A stretch of 64,000 nucleotides of DNA from Celoporthe dispersa (GCA_016584495.1 WAID01000014.1:620001-684000), one strand, 5' to 3'; positions 11,536 to 24,589 are shown, counted from the first letter of the stretch. The notes: generated by a model not told the origin, from the sequence alone. Made by a program: numbers and translations.

Positions 11536-12965
11536 AATCGGCAGTGTATGCGCAGGAAGATCGTGGAAATATCTGCTGGCGCTGTTGGAGATGTCGTCAA
11601 GAGTCCAGAGGGGCGATGACGGAGGAGGGGTCGCGGCCTGTACAGGAGAGCCGGAATGGAACAATCGATTGGTATAAAAGAAGATCTAGTGTTCTCCCTC
11701 AATTAGTAGAAAGCACCAGAGGACAATGTTGGATTAGTAAAGTGAGGGCTCGCAGGTAGTTAGGTCAGAAGTGGCGATAATTTCTTGACCTGGGCATCCG
11801 CTGCGGCCGTCTTAGTTTTTGTGGTGGGGAGTCACAAGGCGTACGGTAGGGGAAGGAATTAGAGCCGATAAGCGAATGATAAGCCCATGCGCGCTCACCC
11901 TGCCCTACAAAAATACTACCTTGGCACCCCTCAGGCACCTAAGCGCACAAGGTGGGGAGAGGGGGTATCTGCCGTAGTACTAAGCATAGGCCCTGTCCAT
12001 GACGGATTCCTCAGTGGGGATACAGCTGCTATTTACGTCTGTACAGTTACAGTGCAACAACAACACATGGTCTTTGTGCAGACAGCATACGAGAAGAAGA
12101 ATACAGACAAGACTTTATGGAACAAAAAGACGGTCTTCTGCTCAACATTAGAGGCTTCTCCTTTACGTTGGGACAAAAAGTTGGCGAGTTCGTCTTTCCC
12201 ACAGCTGTGACGCTGAACAAACCCTGCCGTGTACAGTACTACCATGCATGTTGCCTCATGATATCCTGTGCATCTTCTACAGGTGTAGTGCTCGCCGTTT
12301 CAAAGAGTCTCGAGATCATCAAAGGGGAAACAGCATCGAATTGTTGCATTGCAAAGTGAATGGCATTCCAGTGTGCATAGTAGTTGCTCCCGCCTTGGCG
12401 GGCCCTCCCTACAAAGTTGAAAGGGTAGCCTCCTATGGTAGGGGCCAGCCCGGGCCTGGAACCCCGGGCCCTGCGCCCTGGAAATCTGGAGTACCGTAGA
12501 CCTTCACATAGATGGCCTGTGCTTACTGCCGCTGAACAACTCCCACTTCCAAATCCAGCGTCCAGCCATCCAGGCGAACCTCATTCCTCAGCCTCATCCC
12601 GACATCCTGACCTGCACCTTTCATTCTTGCCACCTGTGTTGCGGGCAGGAACGGCCATCCCGAGCCAGCTTCTGGCACCTCATCTCTCATACATCTATTC
12701 ATAGCCCTTTTCCTCGGTAGATCTGCCGCCTACGTTCCACCGTTGCATCCGCTGGCCTTGTGGCAGCCGTTCTTATACCCAAGCACACTCTCACGGCGCG
12801 GACGAGACCCGGCTCCACCAGAATCCACGATCCTTCGTGACCCCGTCTACAGGTCACCTACTGCGCCTGCGATCACAGCCAACCTTCGACTGACCCAAGA
12901 TCACTTTCGCGAGACCTCGCCATCCTCCATCGGTACTGAAGCCATTCCCGACACTCCCCTATGAC
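11536..12965. other. Divergent promoter region REI1/HUL4
   Basis: About 1.4 kb between the divergent starts of REI1 and HUL4. A GC-rich self-complementary patch, with overlapping GCCCGGGC and CCCGGG palindromes, lies around 12447-12475. A CT-rich leader precedes the HUL4 ATG. No gene is recognisable. Confidence 0.5.
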
Positions 12966-15900
12966 ATGACGCGAGACACCGTCCGGCCCCCCGATGCCGG
13001 GAATGCCAGCCATTCCATACACCACGATGTCGAGACCGATCTGCTGGCAGGCTTGTGGGAGACCGCACCGTTCGCCCGTCTGCCCTGGGACGCACCGCCA
13101 GAGCTGAAGGCACTCGTCGAAGACATCGAGAACCCAAAGAAGGTCTACGCCATACACCGCGCCTCCCGCAGGCACGGCTTTCAACAGCTGGTCGAGAGGT
13201 TCATCGTCCAGCTGCGCGAAGGCTGTGGCTCAAGCTACTGCTCGACCCCGACCTGTTTCTCCTTCCGCAAGCGAAGCGTCGGCCGCATACCTATACGGCG
13301 ATACAATGTCACCAGCGCGAGAGTCCTCGCCGTCTACATGGCCAGCCAGGACAACCCAGAGGCTGCCATGTGTCCAGCGCTCAGGGCGCCAAAGCTGCCG
13401 CCAGCCGCCATCGACTCTCTCATCTTCTACCGCAAGCCAAGCGTCCAAGGCGGCCAGGAAAAGACACGCCCGCCTGGGAAGGAACATTCCTCCAGTGCTT
13501 CCGACCTTTCGGTCAAGGCTCGACGGGTGAGGGTAAAGGCAAAGATCCACCTACGGCAGGGTAGTACAGAAGCAGCCACTGGACCGGACAGGCCGAGATC
13601 ACCGTCGCCTCCAGCAGAAGGTGCCCCAGCAGTGGACACGCCCAAGTTCGATATCATCGAGAGGCACACAGGCAAGGACTATAGGTCATTCGCCGCGAAC
13701 ATGTTCGGCACCGTTGCGTTCAAGATGTTGGAGTGGTTGACGCCTAACGCTCTCGAGGACATGCACGAGACTGCCTGTGACCTGCAAAAAGACTCACCTT
13801 CTGAAGACGAAGCCAAGCTGCCAGGACCACCCCGAAGAAGGTTCTCTTCCTCGCCGAAGCCCTCCAAGCGGACATACAGTCCGAAGTCGACAAGAGCGGC
13901 GACTGTCAATAAATTCTCTATCCCGGAGGGGTCAGCATCCTCAGTGACACGAGATACCACAGATGGGGACACAGGAGAGCAAGAGACGGAAGATGTCCTT
14001 TCACATGGCCAACCACCCTTGCCCAACCACCGCCCAGGCCATCTCCGCCGTAATTCTAATACCAGAGTGCGCACAAACTCTGTGACACAGCCAAAGCGGC
14101 AATTGTCTATTGATGCGTATCCAATCGACTCGTTGGCCGAAGACGGTACAAATGGGCTCCGCTCCCCACGCCAGTCAGGGAATACAGGCGGACAAGACTG
14201 CGAGGTCTATCAAGAGTACGACCTCGAGTCTGGCCCGACCTGTATCTCAGGTTCCACCTGTCGACTGGTTCGACGACTCTCGTTCTCAGGAGTCCTCACC
14301 GCGACCAGCTGAGTACAAGGATCGATCAACAAGAGATGGCTCGCCGGTGCTAGCAAGAACGGCTTCCCGTGAGGGGCTTGCTCAGAGGACTCCATCCGAG
14401 ATATCTACAAGCGAGATCTCTGCAGATACCCCGGAATCTGATGCTGAGATAACATACGATTCTTTCCTTCCGCAGGCTGTCTCCGTCCTCGATCTTGACG
14501 TGGTAGATTTTATGTGCGACGTCCTCGACGATGACGGAACTCGTGAACAGAGTTTATTGGAGCCGGCCAAGGTCGCCAAATCTCTGGTCGGCCCTTCAAA
14601 ACGGAGGAACAAGCTGAAGAGGAGATCGAAAGCTAGGGAGCTCCCCCGATCCCGCGCTCTGAAGCTGGAGTGGAAGCTCTTCATCGAGCAGAGCCTCTTC
14701 TACATCCTCAGCGACCCTCACACCCTGATCCGCTCTTTCACGGTCAAGGACGAGCTGGTCGACTCACAGACGCTGTGGTACTGCATGCTCAGGATGACGA
14801 GAGTGGCTCCATCGCTGGTCTACCACTGCCTCTGGCTGTCTGCCGCCCATCTCTTTGCTCCCCCAAAATCCGTACAGTCTCTCCGCTCGCCCACGGCAAG
14901 ATTGTTCCCGAGACAGGAGCTGTCCCTGTCCAATGACGAAGCAGGCCGCCTCATGTCCATCTGTTTCCATGCCTTGGTCGCAGCAGTACCTGTGTTGTCG
15001 GAGAAGGGGCAGATTCTGGAGATGTCGCGATTACGAGCACAAGGACTGAGCCTGGCTGGTAAAGGCGGCCGCTCTGCAGAGCTGTGTCTTCAGTACGATG
15101 ACGCATTCTCCCACGACCTGGTCATGCGGCTAGCAAGGAGGCTCTTGGCCGCCATCACGACCCGGAGGTATTTCGATGACATGATTGATCAGGAACACGC
15201 CTTTGGTGACGACTTCGCGGTTCAGCCAGATGTCCTGGCGCCTCTCTTCACCCAGCTCGACGCACTCAGCGAGAGCAACGAGGAAGGCCTTCACGAGACA
15301 CGCATGTCGACCTTGCTTCTGGACTGGGCCCGCTGCGTAATGTTTCAGGAGTGGGACGGGAGTCCAGAGGTCCCAGGTGACGGTCCTTTTGGTGGAGCTC
15401 TGGCACTGATTGGTGCCATTCGTAAGTGCCCTGCCACTGTTGTTGTGATGTTCCTTTAATGCTGACTGCTGTACAGATAAAAAGTCTCAGGCCCTCCGAA
15501 TCGCGCACAAGCAGTTCCAATCCGACTACTTCGCTGACCGGCTCGACAATGTCGAAATGCCCGTGGCGTGGTTGTCTTTCACGTCCACCAGACAAAGGGC
15601 TCACCTACTGGACTTCCCGTGCATTTTCAACTCCGACGCGTTGGTGTCGTACTTCCGCGCCATCAACTTCTCCCGCATGAGTCACGCCTTTGAGGACGCA
15701 GCTTCAGTGAAGAGTCGACTGGATCGGCTGTTCGATCAACAAACGCTGATATACAACCCCCACCACAAGAGCGTGCTACAAGACTTACTCCGCACAGCTT
15801 CGTCAAGATACCTCATCCTGGACATCAGCCGCAAGACAGTCCTGAGGGATGCGTTCGACCAGCTATGGAGGCGGGAGGAGAGAGAGCTGCTCAGACCTCT

Positions 15901-16975
15901 CAAGGTTCACCTGGGGGAGGACACAGGCGAGGAAGGCTTCGACTCCGGTGGCGTTCAGCAGGAATTCTTCCGTCTTGCTATCGCCGAGGCCTTGGACCCT
16001 GCCTTTGGAGCCTTCACCGTCGATGAACGGAACCGCATGGCCTGGTTCCAGCCAGGGTCACTTGAGCCGACCTGGAAGTTCGAACTCCTGGGCCTGCTTA
16101 TCAGCCTGGCTGTTTACAACGGCCTGACCCTACCCGTCTGCTTCCCTAAAGCTCTGTATCGCAAGCTCCTGGGCGAGCCGGTCACTGATATACATCATAT
16201 CAATGATGGCTGGCCTCAGATAGCCAGCAGCTTGACGGAGCTGCTAGAGTGGGACGAGTCCAACGGTGCAGTCGAGGATGTCTTCGCCGTCACATATGAG
16301 TTCTCAACCAGCATGTTCGATGAGCATGTCTCCCGCGAGATGCACTCCATCACGCCTGGCACGCAGCCCAACTCAGAGGAATGGCCCCAATTTCCCTCCC
16401 ACAGCCGAGACGACCCTTCCTCGCTCTCTGCCGACAATCCCGCAGATGCCCCCTATGTCACAAACGCCAACCGCAACGCGTATGTGTCCGATTACATCCG
16501 CTACATGACCGATGTCTCTGTCAGGCCACAGTACGAAGCCTTCGCCAAAGGCTTCTGCTCGATCCTGCACCCCAAGTCGCTCACGCTGCTCACGCCGGAG
16601 CTCCTGCAGAACCTCGTCGAGGGCGCACAGGAGATCGACGTCTCGGAGCTGCGCCGCGCCACCCGCTACGTCGGCTACACGCAGTCCTCGCGCGCGATCA
16701 AGGACTTCTGGGCCATCGTCAAGAAGTACGACGACTGCATGAAGCGCAAGCTGCTCGAGTTCGTCACGGCCTCGGACCGCGTCCCCGTCGGCGGTGTCAA
16801 GAATATCCAGTTCGTGGTGCAGAAGAACGGCGAGGAAGAAGGCGAGGGCGGACACCTGCCCACGGCGTATACATGCTACGGCACGCTCCTGCTGCCCGAG
16901 TATAGGGATCGGGAGGTGCTTAGGGAGCGCCTAGGGATGGCCCTCGAGAACGCGCAGGGGTTCGGTTTTGCGTGA
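12966..16975 (+). CDS. HUL4: HECT-type E3 ubiquitin ligase, Hul4-like
   Basis: Coding runs 12966-15421 and 15477-16975. The intron 15422-15476 is GTAAGT...TGTACAG with CTGAC upstream. Length is about 1,317 residues. The N-terminus has a Cys-containing segment, EGCGSSYCSTPTCFSF, followed by a long Ser/Pro-rich linker. The C-terminal 350 residues are a HECT domain starting near FDSGGVQQEFF. The catalytic cysteine is in PTAYTCYGTLLLPEY (codon 16874-16876), about 32 residues before the end, the usual HECT spacing. It would pass ubiquitin from E2 to substrates; yeast Hul4 works in nuclear RNA surveillance and proteasome quality control. The frame changes near 14234-14236 (CCC, one base too many). 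A 46-nt intron from 14201 (GTCTAT...TCTCAG) would also join the frames, but its donor is poor. Confidence 0.93.
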
Positions 16976-17614
16976 GGTGGTGGCCTTGTCTGTTTACTGC
17001 TCAGGAGAGAGATTGGCCGACGGGTTGGGACCATTATCTTGGAGGGTAGTACAGAGAGAGGGGGGGCGGGGGGGGGGGAGGAGGAAGGGACTGACTTGTG
17101 GTAGTATCCGCCATCCCAAGCAACGCGCTCCGGTTTCTACGACTCTTGCAAGGCATGAAGGAGGGAAAGTTGTACATGGCCGTTACAGTTTTGTTTTCTC
17201 AAGACTCAAGCAAAAAAGGAAATAGCATCGCGAAGGCATGGCAAGCTTGGGAGTCAATAGGGCCCAGACTCGATGGACGAGTCGGTCTTTTGAAAGCTTT
17301 CTTTTCGGTCTTGATTCTTATTGTTATTTCTCTGAGAAGCGGGTGATATATTCAATTTTACTCCCTGAGCATGTGTCTGCACCACATACGTACGCAGCCG
17401 TCTCTTCTGGCTCGCCTGTGGACTGTTAAGGTATATCTGCTCAAGCCATCTCTCACACGCAACGGATCTCATTTGTTCTTGGGCAACCGGAACAAGTATT
17501 GTCTGTACAGCTCCTGAGGCCTCTATATTTATTTTATGGTCACCATTGCCTCCCTGTCTACATCAAACCCTCTCTCCTCTTACAGAGGAGGACTTCTTTT
17601 TCGGGGAATCTATC
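16976..17614. other. Convergent 3' spacer HUL4/CCT5
   Basis: Region between the two stop codons. It has a G-dominated run near 17065-17090 and no recognisable gene. Confidence 0.5.
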
Positions 17615-19554
17615 TCAAAAGTCCTCCTCACCGGACCCGCTCACGATGACGTTGTTCACCTTGAGAACCATGCGGCACAGCTGTGTGGCCAGCATGAGCT
17701 GCTGCTTCTTGCTGATGAGCGGGTCAATGACGAACGCCTCCTTCATGTCGTTGCTGCCCTTCTGCATGCAGTCCACGCCCGCCCGGCCGCGCGTGCCCTC
17801 ACTCTTCACCTGCTGCGACTTGACCTCCGCCAGGGTCGCGATCGGGTTCAGGCCGCTGTTCTCGGCCAGGGCCATCGGCACCGCGTCGAGGGCCTCCGCA
17901 AACGCCCGCATCGCGTACTGCTCCAGCCCGGGCGTCTGCACGGCAGCGTCCTCCACGGCCAGGGAGCAGGCAATCTCGGCAGCACCACCGCCGTAGACGA
18001 CGCGGTTGTCACGCACAAGGTTGCGCACCACGCAGAGGGCATCGTGCAGAGAGCGGCGGGCCTCGTCGATGATCTAAGGCTTCTGTGTTAGTTGTACAAA
18101 GCCCTCCAGGGTTTGGGGGACGTGGAGCGTGCTCACCATCTTGTTGCTGCCACGCACAAACACGGTGACAGCACGAGTGTTGGCGCACTCCTCTATGACG
18201 AGCATCTTCTCTCTCGTGGTACCAAAGGACATCTCTCGCACGATCCCAGCAGTACCCAGCTTCTCGGGCTTCAGGTCCTCGAACCTAGGTACTATCCGGC
18301 CGTTGGTGGCGATGGCGATCAGCTCGATCTCTGGTCCGCCGACCCACCGCACTGCAGGAAGGCCGTTCTGCAGCAGCAGGTGGTTGGCCTCGTCATCGAA
18401 ACCCCACTGACATATCGCCAGGTTGGCTCCAGTATCCTTGATCTGCTGGATCATCTCGATGAACTTCTCGTGCTCGTAGTTCTGCAGCTTCTTGAACTCC
18501 TCCACCGTAGTAATGTCCAGCTTGTGCTTGGTCTTGGGCTTGGGGGGCTCGAACGCGCAGGTCAGGATGGCAATCTTGGCGTCCCGCACTTCGGAGGGCA
18601 TCTGGGGGTGGGAGAAGTCCTTGTCGACGATGACACCCTTGACCAGGAGTGTATCCTCCAGCGAGCCTCCGACCTTGCCATCGACCTTGATGAGCTCGAA
18701 GTCGACATCCTTACGCTCGAAGTCGGCGACGGAGAGGACGGCGTCGACGGCGATCTGCGCAAACTGGTCGTGCGCCTTGGAGACGATCTTGCTGCCCAGG
18801 CTTGTCCTCGCGACCTTGAACAGATTTTCCGTCTCGGTCTTGCTGAACTCGATAGTGTCTGCGATCTTGTCCAGCTCGGCCACTGCTATGTCACAGGCCT
18901 GGTCGTAGCCGTCAGCGATGCGGATGGGGTGGATGCCCTTGTCGATCAGCTCGGCAGCCTGCTCCAGCAGGGCGCCAGCGAGGACGACAACACCGGTGGT
19001 ACCGTCGCCTATCTCGTCGTCTTGAGATTTTGACAGCTCAACCAGCAGCTTGGCGACGTGATTCGTAATCTCCATCTGCTGCAAGATGGTGGCGCCGTCG
19101 TTTGTGACCGTGATGTCGCCATCGGGGGAGATTAGGATCTTGTCGAGACCGCGGGGGCCGAGGGAGCTCTTGACGATGTTGGCAACGGTGCGGGCTGCGA
19201 GGATGTGCGACTTGACGGCCTCGTTGCCATACTGTCTCTTCTTCTTGCCCTGGCTGGAGTACGACAGCTTTTGTTAGACGGAGGAGCTCAGGCGGGTAGG
19301 TCAGGCGGCGGAAGGCCCGTATGGGATGTGCAGACATACTCTCTGACGACGATAAACGGTCTGCCTTGCTCGTCTTTGGTGACCACAGCTATGGCTATCG
19401 TTAGTATCTAGGTCGAGGGCCAGGAGAGAATGCTAGTCGTTACCGTTCGAGAGGTCCAGATCTGCCAAGCAGGGAGCGGTTAGTAAAGAAGCAGGCCCAG
19501 CAAGTGACAGCCACTCGGAGGAGAAAGGAAGGGCTGTGACATACTCATCGCCAT
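17615..19554 (-). CDS. CCT5: Chaperonin TRiC/CCT subunit epsilon
   Basis: Five exons: 19554-19545, 19461-19444, 19388-19340, 19253-18137 and 18073-17615. They total 1,653 nt, or 550 residues, with no frame break. The first two exons carry only 10 and 18 coding bases. The N-terminus reads MAMNLDLSNAVV... and is confirmed by phase at each junction. Group II chaperonin signatures are present: SLGPRGLDKILI, TVTNDGATIL, GDGTTGVVVLAG and VVYGGGAAEI. The epsilon identity rests on the GKKKRQYGNEAVKSHI and SLHDALCVVRNLVRDNRV segments. The ATPase folds actin, tubulin and other clients in the cytosolic hetero-oligomeric ring. It is divergently transcribed from HBS1. Confidence 0.97.
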
Positions 19555-20778
19555 TTTGAAAAATCAACGGCAGTCCAAGTGCCCTCTTGATCTGTCGTTG
19601 TGGGCGGGATGGTCCAAATATGGGAGAAGTGGAGGACAGAGCTGGAGGCGGGACGAGGGTGGACGACTGCTGGTACAGACGCGCTGGTGGAGTTCAGTGC
19701 CTGTTCCACCCAAAATTTCGACCTGCACTCCAGAGAGCCCCTCCATCGAAGCTGGAGTTGCCTGCCGCAGTGCTGTCCTTTGCCGACAGGGGTCCTGTGC
19801 CGGGACCCTGAACCTAGCGCCTGGGTCCTAAACTGCCCAGCTCATTTCTGACGCCACTGGTTGACACGAATGAACATTGCTGTCAATGCCACATCAGTAC
19901 AAATTGCTGCAAGAAACTTCATATCCTATGGCTTGAAATCCAGACAGTGTCTCTGTGAGAAGTCTTGGTTTGGACTGGATAGTTTGCAGCGCAGTTGGAG
20001 GTTTGGTCTGTCCAGAGAAACTTAGCAACAATGAGCTGTACCAATCAAGGCCCTCTTGCTACCTCATGGTTGAGTCCATTCAAGGTGATCCACTTTTGGC
20101 AATGTCATCTCAGAGCACCATCAAAATTTCTACAGGCTTCATCTGACTGTGCAAGTGGTTGTGCTGTGGGATAGAGTGTTTTATTTTCCCTGGCTTTGTG
20201 ATGTGTAAGGTGGACATGCAACGCTAATGTGAAGCCAATAAGAGAAAAGGAATAATTCATGCTGTACAGAAACTCACTACTCCCTCAGACTCTGCCCAGC
20301 GCATGCAGCTACCCATTTTCGAGGACAAGACAGGCCTGTACAAGGGAGAACTGTCGGCAGATCATTTTCAATTCCAGGCAGCCCATTGCACCAGCGCTAC
20401 CCGCTTTCTCTTATCGAGGATGACCGCCTGCTGCATTAGGCCTGCTGACCAGACCTGACCCCGCCAAAATCAATTGCGACGTCACTAACGAGGCACCTCG
20501 GAGCCTAGCCCTCCCACACTTCCTGCATCACCATCCATTCTTCATAGACTTCACAAACAAGCCAGCTTTGCATCTTGCTTTGCATGCACTTTGGTACACT
20601 GATGCTAGACACTGAAATTTTCAAAGACTACAGTCATCTCGTCATTTCATCTTCTCATCACCATGCATTTCATCTAAACTCCTCTCATACACAACCGCCA
20701 CAGTCATCGCACCGACATTAGACCTGTTACAACCTATCACCCCACACTTCAGCAATCCATACTCAAGCAGCCACCAAC
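19555..20778. other. Divergent promoter region CCT5/HBS1
   Basis: About 1.2 kb between divergent starts. It contains GACGTCAC, a CRE-like half-match, at 20478-20485, and a CA-rich leader before the HBS1 ATG. No gene is recognisable. Confidence 0.5.
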
Positions 20779-23218
20779 ATGTCCCGACATAGGCTGTACC
20801 AGAACTATGACTACGAAGACGAGCTGAGCGATTATGATGGGCAGGGGAATCAGGAGGAGGGAGAGGAAGAGCTTAGCCCCGAGGACAAGAGGCAGATGAC
20901 TGAGGCTACTGCCGAAGTGATAAGCGTCCTGGGACCACAGTCCGACAAGGTTACAACACAGCAGGTCCAGGAGGCCCTGTGGCACTATTACTATGATGTC
21001 GACAAGTCTGTCGCCTATCTGGTCAACAAGTTCATCGATCCCCCCAAGAAGACTGCCAAGCCGAAGCCCAAGACGACCACTACTCCCCCGTCCGACGGTG
21101 AGCCCCTCTCTCGTCTCAGTCTCCTGACGTGCCCCTTCCCTTCCGTGCCAACAGGTGCCTCCGAAGCAGAAACAGAGAGTGCGACTTGCTCAGACTTCTT
21201 CGCCGACATGCCCTGGCTGCGCATCCCCGAGGACCGCAGGACGGTCTTTATCCGCCCACCGCGCCCACGCGGCGGGCTCCTGGGCGGTTCGTCTTCTCAG
21301 CCAAAGATGTCCAAGCTCCAGGCCCTTGCAGCCGCCAGAAAGCGCAAGGCGGAGGAGGCGACACTCGCTCTACGGCCCCAGGAACGATCTCGTAGAGGGA
21401 GCACCCAGAAGGAGGAGCCCCGCAAAGCCAGCGTCCCGGCTCCTGTTGGTCCACCGGCAGCCACCCAAGCACCGACCCTCCAAGCATCAACTACCTCAGA
21501 ACCGACAGCCCAAGGGCAGGCTGTCTCAGCGCAGCCTGCTCCGCTCGCCGGATCCCATACCGACGGCACATCAGATGATGCCACTACCCACATGGCCATC
21601 CCCTCGGCCTTCGCGCGAACTCTCTTCAAATCTGCTTCGGAGGCTCCAGAGCCTACCACCCGAGACTTGTACTATCCACCTTGGATGGCATACACCTCCC
21701 CCGAAGCCCTTGAAAAGGCATTCGGGGAGCCCTCTCCAGATGACGTGGTCCTCACTGCACAGTCGCAAGGTTCGCGGTTCGTGGGGAGCAAGTAAAGGAC
21801 CAGCTGCTGACCCCCCTGCAGCAGGCAAGAAGGCGGCAAAGCAGCCTTCTCACAAGGCTGCCGCGGAAGCAGCCAACGATCTCAACAAGCTCAAGATCGC
21901 CGAGACAGCCCCGCTGCCCAAGAGCAAGAACCTGGACGTCCTCAAGGAGTATGCGAGCAGCAGGCACAAGAAGGAGCTGAGCTTCGTGGTCGTCGGACAC
22001 GTAGACTCGGGGAAGTCTACCATGCTGGGCCGTTTGTTGCTAGATATGAAGGTTGTGGACCAGCGGACTATCGACAAGTACAAGAAGGAGGCTGAAAAGA
22101 CTGGCAAATCCTCGTTTGCCCTCGCATGGGTGCTTGATTCGAGGACAGAAGAGAGGGCAAGGGGCGTGACGATGGACATTGCTACCAACCACTTCGAGAC
22201 GGATGCAGCCTTGCTTACGCTCATCGATGCCCCTGGACACCGAGATTTCATCCCCAACATGCTGGCCGGTACTAGCCTGGCAGACTTTGCGGTTCTGGTC
22301 GTCGATGCCACCAAGGGCGCGTTCGAAGCAGGTCTCAAGGGCCAGACCCGAGAGCACGCCCTGCTCCTGCGGAGTATGGGTATCTTTCGGATTATCGTGG
22401 CCGTCAACAAGCTCGACACAACGCAATGGGACACTGAGCGCTTCGAAGAGATCCGAGATCAGATCCTAGGCTCCCTGAGAGCACTCAAATTCCCCATCAA
22501 GGACATCAGCTTTGTTCCCGTGTCCGGCCTCAAGGGCGACAACATTGTGCGGCGCTCGACAGAGCCGACCGCAGCCTGGTATTCCGGGCCCACCCTCCTC
22601 GAGGAGCTCGAAAGATCAGAGCCGATGACGGGTGCTCAGGATGTCACCAAATCCCTGAGGATGATGATCACGGATCTCTGGGACACCCCGCAGAGCCCTG
22701 TTACGGTGTCTGGGCGGATGGAGGCAGGTTTTGTCCAGGTGGGCGATGCCGTGCTGGTGCAGCCGAGCGGGGAGAAGGCCTATATCAAGACGATCGAGCG
22801 GAGCGGACGGGAGGAGCCTGTCGACTGGGCCGTCGCGGGCCAGCAGGTTGTCCTGTACCTGTCTCATATCGAAGAGATCAACGTACACATTGGCGACGTC
22901 CTATGCCCACCATCCGACCCGATCCCTTGCGTCAACATGTTTACGATGAGAGCGTTGGCCTTCGACACCTTCTTTCCCATGCCTGTGGATCTTCACAGGG
23001 GCAGACTGGCCGCACCAGCCTTTATCCGAGAGCTGACGGCAACTCTCGACATACAAAAGGGCTCGATCATCAAGAGGAAGCCACAGATAGTGAAGGCGGG
23101 AGCCGTGGGGAGGATCAAGGTCAGGGTCGAAGAAGGGGCCAAGCTGCCGCTCGAGAAAGGGCAGAGGGTCATATTACGTAGTGAGGGTAACACTGTCGCG
23201 GCAGGATTGATAGAATAG
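20779..23218 (+). CDS. HBS1: Ribosome-rescue GTPase Hbs1 (possible Ski7-like second isoform)
   Basis: Exons 20779-21097, 21155-21769 and 21825-23218 total 2,328 nt, or 775 residues, in frame. The Hbs1 N-terminal domain (VQEALWHYYYDVDKSVAYLV) is near residues 45-95. A disordered linker follows. The eEF1A-like GTPase begins near residue 360 with GHVDSGKST, DAPGHRDF and NKLD, then two beta-barrel domains. With Dom34/Pelota it splits stalled ribosomes. Intron 1 (21098-21154) is 57 nt, a multiple of three and free of stops. Intron 2 (21770-21824) is 55 nt with a weak GTTCGC donor, a CTGAC branch site and a GCAGCAG acceptor. If intron 2 is retained, translation stops at 21795 after SRFVGSK, giving about 319 residues without the GTPase. 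Confidence 0.96.
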
Positions 23219-23794
23219 AGAGCCAGTCAGAGAAATGACTCTTGCGACGTCCTTCGCTAAGCTCACGCTCTCGTGTTTATCTGTTGAAGCTATTCTCAGG
23301 TGAGCGCTGAAGGCGAAAGGACACATAGCAAGATCATGAGGAAATACCAAACGCCTACCTTCCTCCCTCCTCCCCAAGACAGAAAAGGTGTCACACGGAA
23401 AAACTCTCCCGTAGCCAAGAAGCTGGAGCGGGTCAGGCACCTTGAGGTCGGACTACCGAAATAGGTCTATGCCCCCCCCCCCCCCCCAAAAGGGCGTCCG
23501 GGTTGGTACTACAGTATGTTCTCAGCAAGAGAAAGCCTACATCGTGGCAAAGCAGACGTGTTTAGATGACGCATCATTCGTATTCAGGGTCAGTTTAATC
23601 TGGACTACACCTTATGCTGAAGCATATCTGGGCTCCCGTTTTTGTCTCCTGTGCACGCGATGAGTGGTGGCACTCTATTGAGCTTTCCAATAGGTGGGTA
23701 CTTTCTTTAGTGATGAAGCAATGGGGACCGGGATGGTGGGTTAAACAGCAGGCTCCAGGCACTGGGCTCCACAGTGGGAGAAGCGCAGAGATCC

Positions 23795-23802
23795 TTCTGG
23801 AA
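23795..23802. promoter_or_regulatory. TTCnnGAA box, possible heat-shock element half
   Basis: TTCTGGAA supplies two inverted units of the nGAAn heat-shock pattern, about 790 bp upstream of the BiP start. A second identical box is at 23896-23903 with a further GAA 6 bp on. A full HSE needs three contiguous units, which is not met, so this is weak. Confidence 0.25.
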
Positions 23803-23895
23803 ATCGATCTGGGTAGGCCGTGGAGTTCGTGTGGGGATAGAGCTCTGCATGCAGAAGACTCGTGATTGTACTATGGTACTCATGACTCTTTTTTT

Positions 23896-23903
23896 TTCTG
23901 GAA
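23896..23903. promoter_or_regulatory. Second TTCnnGAA box
   Basis: TTCTGGAA, identical to the box 101 bp upstream, at about 690 bp before the BiP start. It follows a run of T. Confidence 0.25.
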
Positions 23904-24589
23904 ATGTCTGAAGAGGCCACGCTGGCAATTCCAAGAGCCAAGGTAAATCAGCAATACGGGCAGCATGGACACCTGGTTTCTTTGTAGTATCTAGACAAAG
24001 CCTTGTCCAGGTGAAGAGTCATCTTTTGTGATAGAAAACACCTTTCAGTGGTCACTTGTGCGCCAGGTGGCCTATTCACATGTGTGCATTCGTCCCTGTA
24101 ACCAGCAAGGCTAGGAACAGCCCCCCGGAGGAAGATGTACCGTCTAATCTCCATAAGCAGCGCTGACAGCCTGTCTAAAGTTAGTAGCTACCCAGATTTA
24201 GCCCTCTTATCGATTAGAGTTGTTGCCGCTGGACCCCTGTCACTACTAGTGAGATCTGGCTTCGTTGTGAGAACTGGCCACATTGACCTCTGAGCTTCAC
24301 CAGCAATATTTGAGCGCCGACCAGACTGCTGCTACTCTTCTCTCTTTTTTTTCTTCTCTCTCCTTCTCTTCCTTCCCCTTCCCAGACTTCAACACCCACC
24401 AATCTTCCTTTCCCTGACACCTTTTCCTTGCAGCTCGCACACCTCGCCGACACCACAGGCTTGAGCAAGCGATCAGCTGTCTCTTCATTCTGCCTCTTTT
24501 CTTTTTCTCTCTTTGTGATACCCCCCATTTTCCTTCTCTCTTTGCCGCACACCCCACAACCTCCCACCCTCCATACATAACTCGCCGCC

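Larger units (their letters stand above)
23219..24589. other. BiP promoter and HBS1 downstream region
   Basis: Spacer between two plus-strand genes. It holds a run of about 17 C at 23471-23487, two TTCTGGAA boxes, and a strongly CT-rich leader at 24330-24560 directly before the BiP ATG. No separate gene is recognisable. Confidence 0.5.

Noticed and set aside
14201..14246. 46-nt intron in HUL4 (GTCTAT...TCTCAG)
   Set aside because: It restores frame, but the donor is poor and the length is below all other introns here. A one-base excess in CCC 14234-14236 explains the shift with a better protein; kept only as an alternative.
18092..19033. 313-codon plus-strand open frame
   Set aside because: Antisense to the uninterrupted, well-conserved CCT5 exon 4.
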